DNA of 13,168 nt from Candidatus Moraniibacteriota bacterium (GCA_003507475.1 DNVQ01000050.1:1-13168), one strand, 5' to 3'; counted from the stretch's first letter, positions 6,598 to 13,051 are shown. Program-made: numbers and translations. Notes: generated by a model from the sequence alone, not told the origin.

Positions 6598-7170
6598 ATG
6601 AGAAAAGCTTATATAGCATCTGGACCTCGAGGAAGCGGAAAAACTACTTTTATTAAAAAACTTCAATCCCAAAATAAATCCTTAATTGTTTTTGAGAGAG
6701 ACGAATTTCTCAATAGAAATTTTGGTGAAAGATGGACCGATCCATATTATTTCCCATGGTTTCTTATTGCGCATGTGATAGAAGAAGAAATAAAAAATAT
6801 TTCAAATTCAAATAGTGGTGATATTAATCTAATTGTCGATTGTTGGAATGGCAATTTTGATGAGAGGAATAAGCTGGTCAAAATCCTTCGGGATTTGGAG
6901 TTTGATGTTGTTAATTGCATCTATTTTTGTGTACCAAGAGAAATTTGTCTGAGATGGTTTAGAAATAAGTCAGATTCTGTTTTTTATTCGGATGACAGTG
7001 TGATTGGGGATTGGAATACTTATCATCGCCTTGCTGATGATTTGAGAAATCCAGATGAACACGCAACCTTTGATCTTGATACCTGTGAGTCCACGTGTCT
7101 TTTTGATAATATTTTTACCGTTAATCCGGCGCAAATGGTGATTCCAGGAATGCGCTTCAATCTGCAATAA
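6598..7170 (+). CDS. P-loop kinase-like NTPase (AAA_33 type)
   Basis: This 190-aa protein probably binds and hydrolyses a nucleotide and may phosphorylate a small molecule or nucleic acid end. Residues 9-17 are a Walker A loop (GPRGSGKTT). D35 in the ERDEF segment and D81 after the strand INLIV are candidate acidic partners. PREICLRWFRNK (113-124) resembles the arginine-bearing lid of small P-loop kinases. The length and layout fit the AAA_33/polynucleotide-kinase-like group; the substrate cannot be read. The start is supported by TGGAGG just upstream. It is the first gene of an operon with dapB (23-nt gap), under the promoter at 6500-6528. The link to lysine or cell-wall synthesis is by position only. 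Confidence 0.8.
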   Translation: MRKAYIASGPRGSGKTTFIKKLQSQNKSLIVFERDEFLNRNFGERWTDPYYFPWFLIAHVIEEEIKNISNSNSGDINLIVDCWNGNFDERNKLVKILRDLEFDVVNCIYFCVPREICLRWFRNKSDSVFYSDDSVIGDWNTYHRLADDLRNPDEHATFDLDTCESTCLFDNIFTVNPAQMVIPGMRFNLQ

Positions 7171-7193
7171 TAAATAGCAAGGAGGAAAAAAAG

Positions 7194-7991
7194 ATGAGTG
7201 ATATCAGAGTGATTCTTAATGGAGTTACTGGCAGGATGGGCACCGCTGTTTTGTCGGAAATGAAATTGATCAATGGAATAGCTTTGTATGCAGGCTTGTA
7301 TAAAAAAGAAGAGGGTCAATTGCCACATGAAGAAAAAATCTTCGTGGAGTATGATACTGTTTTTCAATATTTGAAAGAAACTGGCGTTCGACCCTTACAA
7401 CTGGCGGATGTAATTATTGATTTTTCTGTTCCTCAGGCAGTAATTCCTCTTCTTCGCGAAGCTCAATTGCCGGCAGTTGTCGGCGTGACTGGATTTTCAG
7501 AAAAACAACTGAGAGAAATTGGGGAGATATCCAAAGAAATACCGATTGTTCAGGATTATAATTTCAGCACTGGTGTTTGCATTATGACCGCGGTTACAGA
7601 AATGATTGCTCAGAAATTGGGGGTAGGTTATGATGTGGATATTCTCGAAGCCCATCATGGCATGAAAGTAGATGCGCCCTCCGGTACGGCCATAAAATTG
7701 GCCAAGGCAGTTACCAAAGGACGAGGGCAGGATTATGACGAAGTAGTCAGGATGGAGCGCGTTGGAAAAATCGGCCCGCGTACGCAAGGCGAAATTGGAA
7801 TTCAGGCCTTGCGGTTGGCTGGAGTAGTGGGCGAGCACACGGTTTATTTTGGTGGTCCCAATGAAAGATTGGAGCTCACGCACAAAGCCGGTTCTCGAGC
7901 AGTTTTTGCCCAGGGTGCTGTTGCTGCCGCAAAGTGGGTGGTTAACCAGCGACCAGGACTCTACACTATGAGAGACGTGCTAGGTCTCTGA
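7194..7991 (+). CDS. dapB: 4-hydroxy-tetrahydrodipicolinate reductase
   Basis: The enzyme reduces 4-hydroxy-tetrahydrodipicolinate to tetrahydrodipicolinate with NAD(P)H in the diaminopimelate/lysine pathway, in the cytoplasm. All family signatures are present in the 265 residues: the Rossmann loop GVTGRMG (10-16), DFSVP (76-80), GVTGF (97-101), NFSTGV (123-128), and the catalytic block EAHHGMKVDAPSGTA (152-166) with H154, H155 and K158. VVGEHTV (211-217) and the C-terminal GLYTMRDVLGL (255-265) complete the set. The length is normal. The ribosome site AAGGAGG lies just before the ATG. The gene is visibly less AT-rich than the genes after 9700. No other dap gene is in the window; its only partner is the kinase gene before it. 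Confidence 0.97.
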   Translation: MSDIRVILNGVTGRMGTAVLSEMKLINGIALYAGLYKKEEGQLPHEEKIFVEYDTVFQYLKETGVRPLQLADVIIDFSVPQAVIPLLREAQLPAVVGVTGFSEKQLREIGEISKEIPIVQDYNFSTGVCIMTAVTEMIAQKLGVGYDVDILEAHHGMKVDAPSGTAIKLAKAVTKGRGQDYDEVVRMERVGKIGPRTQGEIGIQALRLAGVVGEHTVYFGGPNERLELTHKAGSRAVFAQGAVAAAKWVVNQRPGLYTMRDVLGL

Positions 7992-8028
7992 TAATTAAAA
8001 AATAAGAGAATATCTCAAAGGAGGAAAA

Positions 8029-8063
8029 AGGACTTTGCTTTATATAAGCAGAGTCCTCTTTTT
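8029..8063 (+). terminator. Rho-independent terminator of the kinase-dapB operon
   Basis: AGGACT (8029-8034) pairs with AGTCCT (8052-8057), and TGCTT (8036-8040) pairs with AAGCA (8046-8050). The T-rich run CTTTTTATTTT follows. Preceding A-runs make it partly symmetrical, so it may also work on the other strand. Confidence 0.9.
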
Positions 8064-8095
8064 ATTTTGCAAAAATATAATTTTAAAAATAAAAT

Positions 8096-8127
8096 AAGAC
8101 CTAGGACAAGATGCTGTCCTAGATCTT
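8096..8127 (-). terminator. Terminator of the minus-strand gene
   Basis: CTAGGACA (8101-8108) pairs with TGTCCTAG (8115-8122). An outer AAGA/TCTT pair lies beyond one mismatch. On the minus strand, the RNA continues into TTATTTTATTTTTA. It is 23 nt beyond the stop of the 8151-8537 gene. Confidence 0.85.
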
Positions 8128-8150
8128 TTAATCTGTGAAAGTTACGATTT

Positions 8151-8537
8151 TCAGCAACTTTCAGCGAACTCGGCGATCCGATCTTCGAGTATTTGCAGTA
8201 GTTCTGCATTTTTGGGATCGTCCTCATATGCTTTGAGGAGTGCCTCGGTTTCGGGCAGCAGCTGGTTTCTTCGAAGGGAGAGAAAGAAGTAACCGACGGA
8301 TGCCATGAGGAGGTCATCATCCGACATCATTTCAGCAAGAGATTTTTCGCCTGCCGCCTGATCTTCATTTAGGAAAATGTAGCCGATATCATTGGCAGCA
8401 CATCCAGTAGAAACAGACCCAGCAGTACACCCAGAATGATTTCCTGAACAGGTGGTGCAATCAGGGGCGGGCACTCGTCCTTTCACGATATCAACTAGTT
8501 GCGTAAGCGTTAAAAGCGTTAGTCTGTGTATTTTCAT
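8151..8537 (-). CDS. Small protein with N-terminal cysteine cluster, unknown function
   Basis: This is a 128-aa protein read on the minus strand. The start is supported by GAGGAGAG just upstream, and the gene has its own promoter (8606-8635) and terminator (8096-8127). Residues 1-20 are mildly hydrophobic and basic. A Ser/Thr/Gly-rich stretch follows with cysteines at 27, 30, 37 and 46 (CTTC, HSGC, STGC). The rest (about 50-128) is acidic and helical and ends in a fifth cysteine. The cluster could bind a metal or form a modified peptide core similar to RiPP precursors. The long C-terminal domain argues against a simple precursor, and no modifying enzyme gene is nearby. No family is recognised. 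Confidence 0.75.
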   Translation of the reverse strand: MKIHRLTLLTLTQLVDIVKGRVPAPDCTTCSGNHSGCTAGSVSTGCAANDIGYIFLNEDQAAGEKSLAEMMSDDDLLMASVGYFFLSLRRNQLLPETEALLKAYEDDPKNAELLQILEDRIAEFAESC

Positions 8538-8605
8538 TATTTCTCTCCTCGTGTGCTGTTTTGAATTTTGATTGTTGCGCCATATACATTACCTAACGAC
8601 TTTAT

Positions 8606-8635
8606 ATAATAAACCAAAAAACACTATTTAGTCAA
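8606..8635 (-). promoter_or_regulatory. Promoter of the minus-strand gene
   Basis: Read on the minus strand: -35 TTGACT (8635-8630), 18-bp spacer, -10 TATTAT (8611-8606). The leader to the ATG at 8537 is about 60 nt. Confidence 0.6.
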
Positions 8636-8700
8636 TAGGTAGGGGTCAATAGATTTTTTGCCAAATACAATCTTTAGGCGTAGAATAGGTATAATTAATT

Positions 8701-8737
8701 ACTTACTTACATATGTAGGTAAATATGTACGTAAATT
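8701..8737. promoter_or_regulatory. Double copy of the shared motif with dyad symmetry
   Basis: TTACTTACATATGTAGGTAA (8704-8723) is almost a perfect palindrome centred on CATATG. It is followed by AATATGTACGTAAATT, another copy of the recurrent motif. It lies 65 bp upstream of the minus-strand promoter and about 335 bp before the GIY-YIG gene, so its target is unclear. Confidence 0.55.
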
Positions 8738-8860
8738 CTTTTTTAAAAAACAATATGTCAATTATGATGCTTATAATAATTATTTTAGTTTTAATAATAA
8801 TTGGGGTGGGGGTGTTTTTGGCTGTGAAGAGTGGGAGGTAGGTTTAGGAAATTGATTTGA

Positions 8861-8925
8861 GATCCTGAATAAATAAATTTCTAACGCTCGTTGCCTCGCT
8901 AAGAAATTTTATTTTTCAGGATGAC
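8861..8925. repeat. 65-bp palindromic repeat
   Basis: It runs from GATCCTGAATAAATAAA to TTTCAGGATGAC. The arms pair as ATCCTGAA/TTCAGGAT and TAAATTTCTAA/TAAGAAATTTTA around CGCTCGTTGCCTCGC. It differs from 9490-9554 only near the start of the loop. Confidence 0.9.
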
Positions 8926-8970
8926 AAGTGGTGGGCGAGGATGATTGATTGTAGGTTAGGCAGAAAATTC

Positions 8971-9049
8971 ACAAGCATTTCATGCTGAACTGACATGTAG
9001 CCATGTCATCCTGAGCTTGATTCAGGATCCGTATCTCGATTCAGCATCT
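8971..9049. repeat. GTCATGCTGAA-family palindrome split by a TCATCCTGAA-family palindrome
   Basis: The outer arms TCATGCTGAAC (8980-8990) and CGATTCAGCATCT (9037-9049) match the compact copies at 6081-6127 and 9579-9624. Between them, 8991-9035 contains a complete unit of another family, GTCATCCTGAGC/TTGATTCAGGATC (9005-9029). It ends 24 bp before the GIY-YIG start codon. Confidence 0.8.
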
Positions 9050-9072
9050 AATCCGCAAGTAATAATATCCGT

Positions 9073-9357
9073 ATGAAACAATATTGTGTTTATGTTGTGA
9101 CCAATAAAGATAATAAAGTTTTGTATATTGGCGTGACTGGTAATTTACCCAGAAGAATTTACGAGCATAAAAATAAAATCATAAAAGGATTTACACAAAA
9201 ATATAATTGTAATAAGTTAGTCTATTTTGAACAAACAGAAAATGTAATGAGTGCTTTGGAGAGGGAGAAGCAGTTAAAAAATTGGCATAGAAAGTGGAAG
9301 ACTGATCTTGTTGATAAATTTAATCCGGACTGGAAAGATTTATATGATACTTTATAG
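9073..9357 (+). CDS. Single-domain GIY-YIG endonuclease
   Basis: This 94-aa protein consists of one GIY-YIG nuclease domain, which cuts DNA using one metal ion. The GIY-like strand is CVYVV (5-9) and YIG is at 18-20. The helix with catalytic arginine is LPRRIYEH (25-32), and the candidate metal-binding glutamate lies in LEREKQL (62-68). LVYFE and the final NPDW-DL match the short stand-alone YhbQ/UPF0213-like group. No ribosome site is visible before the ATG. The gene is tightly enclosed by palindromic repeats: one ends 24 bp upstream, and another (9357-9381) begins at the last base of the stop codon. This position suggests a link to repeat movement or repair; the family's role in cells is poorly known. 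Confidence 0.93.
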   Translation: MKQYCVYVVTNKDNKVLYIGVTGNLPRRIYEHKNKIIKGFTQKYNCNKLVYFEQTENVMSALEREKQLKNWHRKWKTDLVDKFNPDWKDLYDTL

Positions 9358-9381
9358 ATCCTGAATCAAATTTAGGATGAC
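9357..9381. repeat. Short palindromic repeat touching the GIY-YIG stop codon
   Basis: GATCCTGAATCAAA, TTTAGGATGAC. It belongs to the same unit as 5945-5969, with one base changed in the right arm. Its first G is the last base of the TAG stop. Confidence 0.85.
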
Positions 9382-9397
9382 AAATTGTTACATGTTT

Positions 9398-9472
9398 GTC
9401 ATCCTGAAAAGTAGATTTTATTGAATGATTCGCCGCGGCGAAGAATTCCCATAAAATCACTTATTCAGGATC
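9398..9472. repeat. 75-bp nested palindrome
   Basis: The outer arms ATCCTGAA and TTCAGGAT are of the TCATCCTGAA family. Inside are AGATTTTAT/ATAAAATC arms, and at the centre ATTCGCCGCGGCGAAGAAT, a GC-rich small palindrome. The three layers again look like palindromes placed inside palindromes. Confidence 0.75.
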
Positions 9473-9489
9473 TTGGATATTGATTAAGA

Positions 9490-9554
9490 GATCCTGAATA
9501 AATAAATTTCTACTGCTCGTTGCCTCGCTAAGAAATTTTATTTTTCAGGATGAC
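9490..9554. repeat. 65-bp palindromic repeat
   Basis: Same unit and length as 8861-8925, with small changes at TACTGCTC versus TAACGCTC. Confidence 0.9.
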
Positions 9555-9578
9555 ATGTTCACAGATTTGGCAGAAAGC

Positions 9579-9624
9579 TAGCGAGCATGTCATGCTGAAT
9601 TCGATTCAGCATCTCCAGTGAAAT
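9579..9624. repeat. Palindromic repeat, GTCATGCTGAA family (compact)
   Basis: TAGCGAGCATGTCATGCTGA, ATTCGATTCAGCATCTCC. This is the uninterrupted form that defines the empty site for the insertion at 8991-9035. Confidence 0.87.
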
Positions 9625-9629
9625 CACCT

Positions 9630-9700
9630 TTTGCAAAAATATAATTTTAGGAGTAATATATTTGGTACGTACTTATTTATGTACATATGTAAATAAATCT
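9630..9700 (+). promoter_or_regulatory. Promoter and operator-like dyad before the AbrB-type gene
   Basis: -35 TTGCAA (9630-9635), 17-bp spacer, -10 TAATAT (9653-9658). At 9665-9700 lies a dyad: GTACGTAC, then TTATTTA and TAAATAA flanking TGTACATATG. This resembles the motif found at the other promoters. Its place over the predicted start point fits repression, perhaps by the encoded protein. Confidence 0.55.
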
Positions 9701-9716
9701 TTTAAATAAAAATAAT

Positions 9717-9887
9717 ATGAAAAAGTTAAACGAGCAAAACGTCAGAAAGCTAACCAAAGTTGGTCGCCAATCAATCGCTGTTACCTTGCCGATTGAAATC
9801 GTGAGAGAGTTGAAATGGAAAAATAAACAGAAGGTTGTGGTTGAGAGAGTGAGGGGTGGGGTGATGATTAAGGATTGGAGGAAATAA
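9717..9887 (+). CDS. AbrB/SpoVT/MazE-type DNA-binding protein (56 aa)
   Basis: This small protein has the swapped-hairpin beta-barrel pattern of AbrB-like regulators and MazE-type antitoxins. Residues 10-30 carry RKLTKVGRQSIAVTLP followed by the short helix IEIVRELKW. The strand QKVVVERV then VMIKDW closes the fold. Such proteins bind palindromic DNA as dimers, often at their own promoter. The gene is too short for many gene callers. No ribosome site is seen before the ATG. It lies 17 bp after the dyad at 9665-9700 and 65 bp before the HEPN-like gene. It could therefore be the antitoxin or regulator of the next two genes, or a regulator of other genes bearing the motif. The domain call is firm; the partner is inferred. 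Confidence 0.87.
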   Translation: MKKLNEQNVRKLTKVGRQSIAVTLPIEIVRELKWKNKQKVVVERVRGGVMIKDWRK

Positions 9888-9952
9888 ATTGAATAATAAT
9901 TTTTTCAAATTGTAAATATTAAAAAATATTTATATTAATTTGTTTGTATAAA

Positions 9953-10684
9953 ATGGCAAAAATATTAAAGGTTGACTATGTCAAAGATTTTAAAAAAGAA
10001 CTTTCAAACATTGATAAGCTAGAACAGACTCCAAATTTAATAAAGAATGTAGCTATTCAGGCTTTGGATAGTGCTATTAATTCAAGTGGAATTCAGACAA
10101 CCACTAAAACAATATTGGAGCGCAATAAAGAAAGTTTAGAAAACATTGGGGATAGATCAATTAGGAATAATTTTAGTATTATATATTCCCAGATGTGTAT
10201 TCTGGCAGTTTCTAGTCTGGAAGCAACTTTGAAAAAATATTTTGAAAATGCTTTAAGCGATTTTTCTAATATTAATCAATCTAATGATGAATTAAAAAAG
10301 ATTAAAATTTCATTAAGTGAGCTAGTTGAAAATAATCTTAAATTTAGTGGAAAATTCGGAAAGTTAATTATCAATAAGGCTAATTTAAATTTTCAAGATT
10401 TAAAATCTATAAAAAGAATATTTTCTGAATATATTTCTAAAGATATAATTTTAGATACTGAGATAGAAAAGAAAACTTGTTTCTTTTTGGAAGCTAGACA
10501 TGCATTGGTTCACAAGGGTGGAATTGCAGATGATAAATTTATTCAAGCTGTAACTTCTTTTAATGCAAATATTAAAGATTATAAAAAGGGTGATCGTATT
10601 GAGATAAATGCTAGCGATTGGGGTGATATAAAAAATATTTTTACTGAGTTAGTTGCACAAGTAACGAGATATAGAAAAAATTAA
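9953..10684 (+). CDS. HEPN-like protein, putative RNase
   Basis: This all-helical 243-aa protein has the segment EARHALVHKGG, with R182 and H187 in the R-x4-H arrangement of HEPN ribonucleases, in the usual place near the C-terminus. The context resembles the RiboL-PSP/MAE_28990-type HEPN groups (inferred from the motif). HEPN proteins cleave RNA in toxin-antitoxin, abortive-infection and CRISPR settings. The ATG at 9953 is preferred; an in-frame TTG at 9944 would add three residues, and neither has a ribosome site. The palindrome TAAATATT/AATATTTA (9913-9932) lies just upstream. The gene is much richer in A+T than dapB, suggesting recent transfer. It is followed after 14 nt by the PIN-HEPN gene, probably as one operon. 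Confidence 0.78.
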   Translation: MAKILKVDYVKDFKKELSNIDKLEQTPNLIKNVAIQALDSAINSSGIQTTTKTILERNKESLENIGDRSIRNNFSIIYSQMCILAVSSLEATLKKYFENALSDFSNINQSNDELKKIKISLSELVENNLKFSGKFGKLIINKANLNFQDLKSIKRIFSEYISKDIILDTEIEKKTCFFLEARHALVHKGGIADDKFIQAVTSFNANIKDYKKGDRIEINASDWGDIKNIFTELVAQVTRYRKN

Positions 10685-10698
10685 TTAATATATAATTT

Positions 10699-11952
10699 AT
10701 GAAAAAATTATTTAAGGAATATCATCAATTTTCTGCTGATGAATTTCAGCAATTATTTAAAAATTGTTTGTTTGTTTTTGATACCAATGCTTTATTAAAT
10801 ATGTATAGATATAGCAGGGAAACAGTCGATGAATATTTGAAAGTATTGAGAGAGTTGAAAAGTAAAAATCAACTTTGGATTCCATATCAAGTTGGATATG
10901 AATTTTTTGAAAACAGAATTGGTGTTATTTCTGAATATGAGAAATCTTACGATGAAATATTATCAATATTAGATGATGCAAAGAAGAGTATAGAAACTAG
11001 ATATAAAAATCATCCATTTCTTGATTTGGTAAAAATAAAAGAAGATATGAATTTGGGCTTATCCAATATTGAGTCAAAAATAAAAATACAAAAAAATAAT
11101 CATCCGAAGTGGTTAGAGGGAGATGATGTATTAGAAAATATAGTTGAATTATTTGAGGATAATGTTGGGAGTGAATATACCAATGAAGAATTGGACAAGA
11201 TAAAAAAGGAGGGACAAGAAAGATATATGAGGAAAATTCCTCCTGGTTTTAAAGATGATCAGAAGTCAGAAGAAAAAAAATATGGAGATCTTATCTTATG
11301 GTTTCAGATAATTGACAAAGCAAAGAAGAGTAAGCGGTCTATAGTTTTAATTTCTGGAGATATCAAGGACGATTGGTGGTTGAAAAAAGAAGGAAGAAGA
11401 ATTATGCCATTGCCACAATTAAAAAAAGAAATGATTGCCGAGGCTGGGGTTGAGTTTCATATTTATACAACAGATAACTTTTTAGAGCTTTACAAAATTC
11501 CTTCGGAGGAAATTGACATAAAAGCTATTAAAGAAGTTAGAGAAATTAGAAAATCAGAAGAGGAGAGAGTGAGAAGAAGAATGAAAGCATCAAAAATTAA
11601 CACAGAACTTAATTTAGCGATGACCGGAAGATTTTTTGTTGAAGCTGTGTATATGTTTGAAATTTTGTATGATTTGATTATGAGTGCGAACGATTCCATG
11701 GTTAGTTCAGTAACTAAGGTAGAGTTAAGAAATTTATTTGAGAATATTAGGGGATTGAGAAATAGAATTATTCATGGAGAAGTTGATGAATTATCTATGA
11801 AATATAGTTGTGAATGGATAAAAGATTTGTTATTTGTTTTCAATGAATTGGTTGATTCATTTGAGGGCGATGTGGAAATTCATTCTAAAATGAGAAGTTA
11901 TATTGAAAAATTAGAGAAACTTAATTTAAAATTTTCTAGATATATTCAATAA
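10699..11952 (+). CDS. PIN-domain nuclease fused to a C-terminal HEPN-like domain
   Basis: Residues 20-270 fit the PIN-like (PIN_8/DUF4935-type) RNase fold. Strand CLFVFDTN carries D28. GYEFFENR carries E68. KYGDLILW carries D197. SIVLISGDIKDDWW carries D221 with D224/D225, giving the acidic metal site. Between E68 and D197 lies a long helical insertion. The C-terminal 140 residues are helical and contain GLRNRIIHGE, with R354, N355 and H359 forming a textbook RNxxxH HEPN motif. One chain thus joins two RNase folds. It follows the HEPN-like gene by 14 nt. No ribosome site is visible. An RNA-targeting toxin or phage-defence role is likely from family knowledge, but the trigger is unknown. No clear terminator follows. 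Confidence 0.85.
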   Translation: MKKLFKEYHQFSADEFQQLFKNCLFVFDTNALLNMYRYSRETVDEYLKVLRELKSKNQLWIPYQVGYEFFENRIGVISEYEKSYDEILSILDDAKKSIETRYKNHPFLDLVKIKEDMNLGLSNIESKIKIQKNNHPKWLEGDDVLENIVELFEDNVGSEYTNEELDKIKKEGQERYMRKIPPGFKDDQKSEEKKYGDLILWFQIIDKAKKSKRSIVLISGDIKDDWWLKKEGRRIMPLPQLKKEMIAEAGVEFHIYTTDNFLELYKIPSEEIDIKAIKEVREIRKSEEERVRRRMKASKINTELNLAMTGRFFVEAVYMFEILYDLIMSANDSMVSSVTKVELRNLFENIRGLRNRIIHGEVDELSMKYSCEWIKDLLFVFNELVDSFEGDVEIHSKMRSYIEKLEKLNLKFSRYIQ

Positions 11953-12231
11953 TAATTAAAAAATAGATAATATAATAAATTGATATGTGTCTTGGGATAC
12001 TTTACGAAAAATTCATAATTAGAAAAGCTAGTTTTAGATTTTCAATTTAAGTGAATATGTGAGTAAGTGGAATTTCTCCATAATGCCTAGATGATAAGAT
12101 TGGTAAGATTTTAAAATTAAAAACAGCGAACTAGAATTTTTTTGATCGCAATGAATTATGGAGTGAAGTAATCCAATGCTTATAATCATTTGTTTGCATA
12201 TAAAAATAAATTTAATGTAGTTAAAACAAAA
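11953..12231. other. Intergenic region with a degenerate motif and a distant inverted repeat
   Basis: The stretch is AT-rich and has no supported gene. At 12047-12070, GTGAATATGTGAGTAAGTGG is a decayed form of the recurrent motif. CTCCATAAT (12076-12084) is the exact complement of ATTATGGAG (12155-12163), with 70 bp between, so a structured transcript is possible. No convincing promoter was found for the next gene. Confidence 0.4.
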
Positions 12232-12783
12232 ATGTTAAACACAAACAAAAACGAATCCGATATTAGTTGGTGTAAGGGGAAGTTTTGGGTAGTGAGACTG
12301 CCTGTTCTGGTGTTTATGTTTTATCTTCTTTATCAAAATATATTTAATCATGAGTACTTTGGATTTATAAAATATTTTGATTTGATTATTCACGAAGCTG
12401 GCCATTGGATTTTAATGCCTTTTGGAGAAACTCTCACAATTTTGGGAGGATCATTGATGCAGTTGATTGTTCCCGTTGTTTTTGCTTTTTCATTTTGGAG
12501 GCAGTTTGATTATTTTGGGTTGAGTTTTTGTTTCGTGTGGCTAGGGGATAATTTATTTTATATTGCCACATACATTGCCGATGCGCGCGCGAGAAGTCTG
12601 CCACTCTTGGGTGGGGATAGTAGCGGACATGATTGGTATGCTTTGCTTAGCAGATGGAACATGCTAAATTATGATACGATGATTGCTTCATTAGTACAAT
12701 TTTCGGGGGTTATAATTATGGTGATTGGTGTAGTGTTGGGTGGTTGGGTTTTGTGGATGATGTATGAAAATAAGAGTCGATAA
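12232..12783 (+). CDS. M50-like membrane metalloprotease
   Basis: This is a polytopic 183-aa protein with a zinc-protease motif inside a hydrophobic region, LIIHEAGHWI (51-60), giving H54, E55 and H58. Other hydrophobic spans are at about 22-36, 70-88, 95-115 and 155-177. YIADAR (114-119) and GGDSSGHDW (127-135) hold candidate further ligands (D117, H133, D134). The layout resembles M50/site-2-protease-like enzymes, which cut substrates within or near the membrane. The start at ATG 12232 is preferred; an in-frame TTG at 12190 would add 14 polar residues, and no ribosome site marks either. It is separated from the PIN-HEPN gene by 279 bp and is probably transcribed alone. The substrate is unknown. 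Confidence 0.75.
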   Translation: MLNTNKNESDISWCKGKFWVVRLPVLVFMFYLLYQNIFNHEYFGFIKYFDLIIHEAGHWILMPFGETLTILGGSLMQLIVPVVFAFSFWRQFDYFGLSFCFVWLGDNLFYIATYIADARARSLPLLGGDSSGHDWYALLSRWNMLNYDTMIASLVQFSGVIIMVIGVVLGGWVLWMMYENKSR

Positions 12784-12809
12784 TATTTTTGTGTTTATAT
12801 TTTTCAACT

Positions 12810-12975
12810 AACTTTTTGACAGCCCGCTTCGCCGAGGCGAGCCCGCTTCGACAAGCTTTAGCGAGGCGAGCAAAAAGTTACCTGTCCGCAGTGCTACAGC
12901 GTTGCAGGCGGGCAAAAACCCTGAAAAGCATTCGCCTCAGGGCATCGCTGCCACACGTACTCTTAAAATATTTTT
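12810..12975 (+). repeat. Left part of the large repeat with three small insertions
   Basis: Compared with the intact copy at 5665-5736, this copy has extra segments at 12823-12870 (48 bp), 12882-12913 (32 bp) and 12920-12948 (29 bp). The host bases read through: AACTTTTTGACAG, CAAAAAGTTAC, AAAAAC, TGCCACACGTACTC. The 32-bp insert begins CTGTCCGC and ends GCAGGCGGGC, like the ends of the elements at 3272-3306 and 3351-3450. The 29-bp insert holds CCTGA/TCAGG arms. A reading frame across 12789-12986 is a by-product. Confidence 0.82.
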
Positions 12976-12986
12976 ATATCTTTTGA

Positions 12987-13051
12987 GATCCCACATAAGT
13001 AAATTTCTATAGCTCATTGCTTCGCTAAGAAATTTTACTTTCTGGGATGAC
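12987..13051. repeat. 65-bp palindromic repeat (intact)
   Basis: GATCCCACATAAG to CTGGGATGAC. This is the closest relative of 3213-3312 and shows that copy's empty site. The TGACACC/GGTGTCA hairpin follows at 13048-13067, then the shared GTTTCTTAACGCTCCCTC at 13068-13085. Confidence 0.9.

Noticed and set aside
7023..7883. Minus-strand reading frames over the kinase and dapB genes
   Set aside because: They are shadows of well-supported plus-strand genes, with no ribosome sites or recognisable domains.
8658..8855. 65-aa plus-strand reading frame starting at TTG
   Set aside because: No ribosome site, low-complexity Asn/Tyr/Gly composition, and it runs across the operator-like motif at 8701-8737.
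8861..9624. CRISPR array
   Set aside because: Repeats are palindromic, of three different families, irregularly spaced and in mixed orientation, and there are no cas genes.
10691..10696. TATAAT as a separate promoter for the PIN-HEPN gene
   Set aside because: It ends 2 nt before the ATG, so transcription would start inside the gene; no -35 is evident.
12789..12986. 65-aa plus-strand reading frame
   Set aside because: It is built from the palindromic repeat and its three insertions; the intact copy at 5665 has no such frame.
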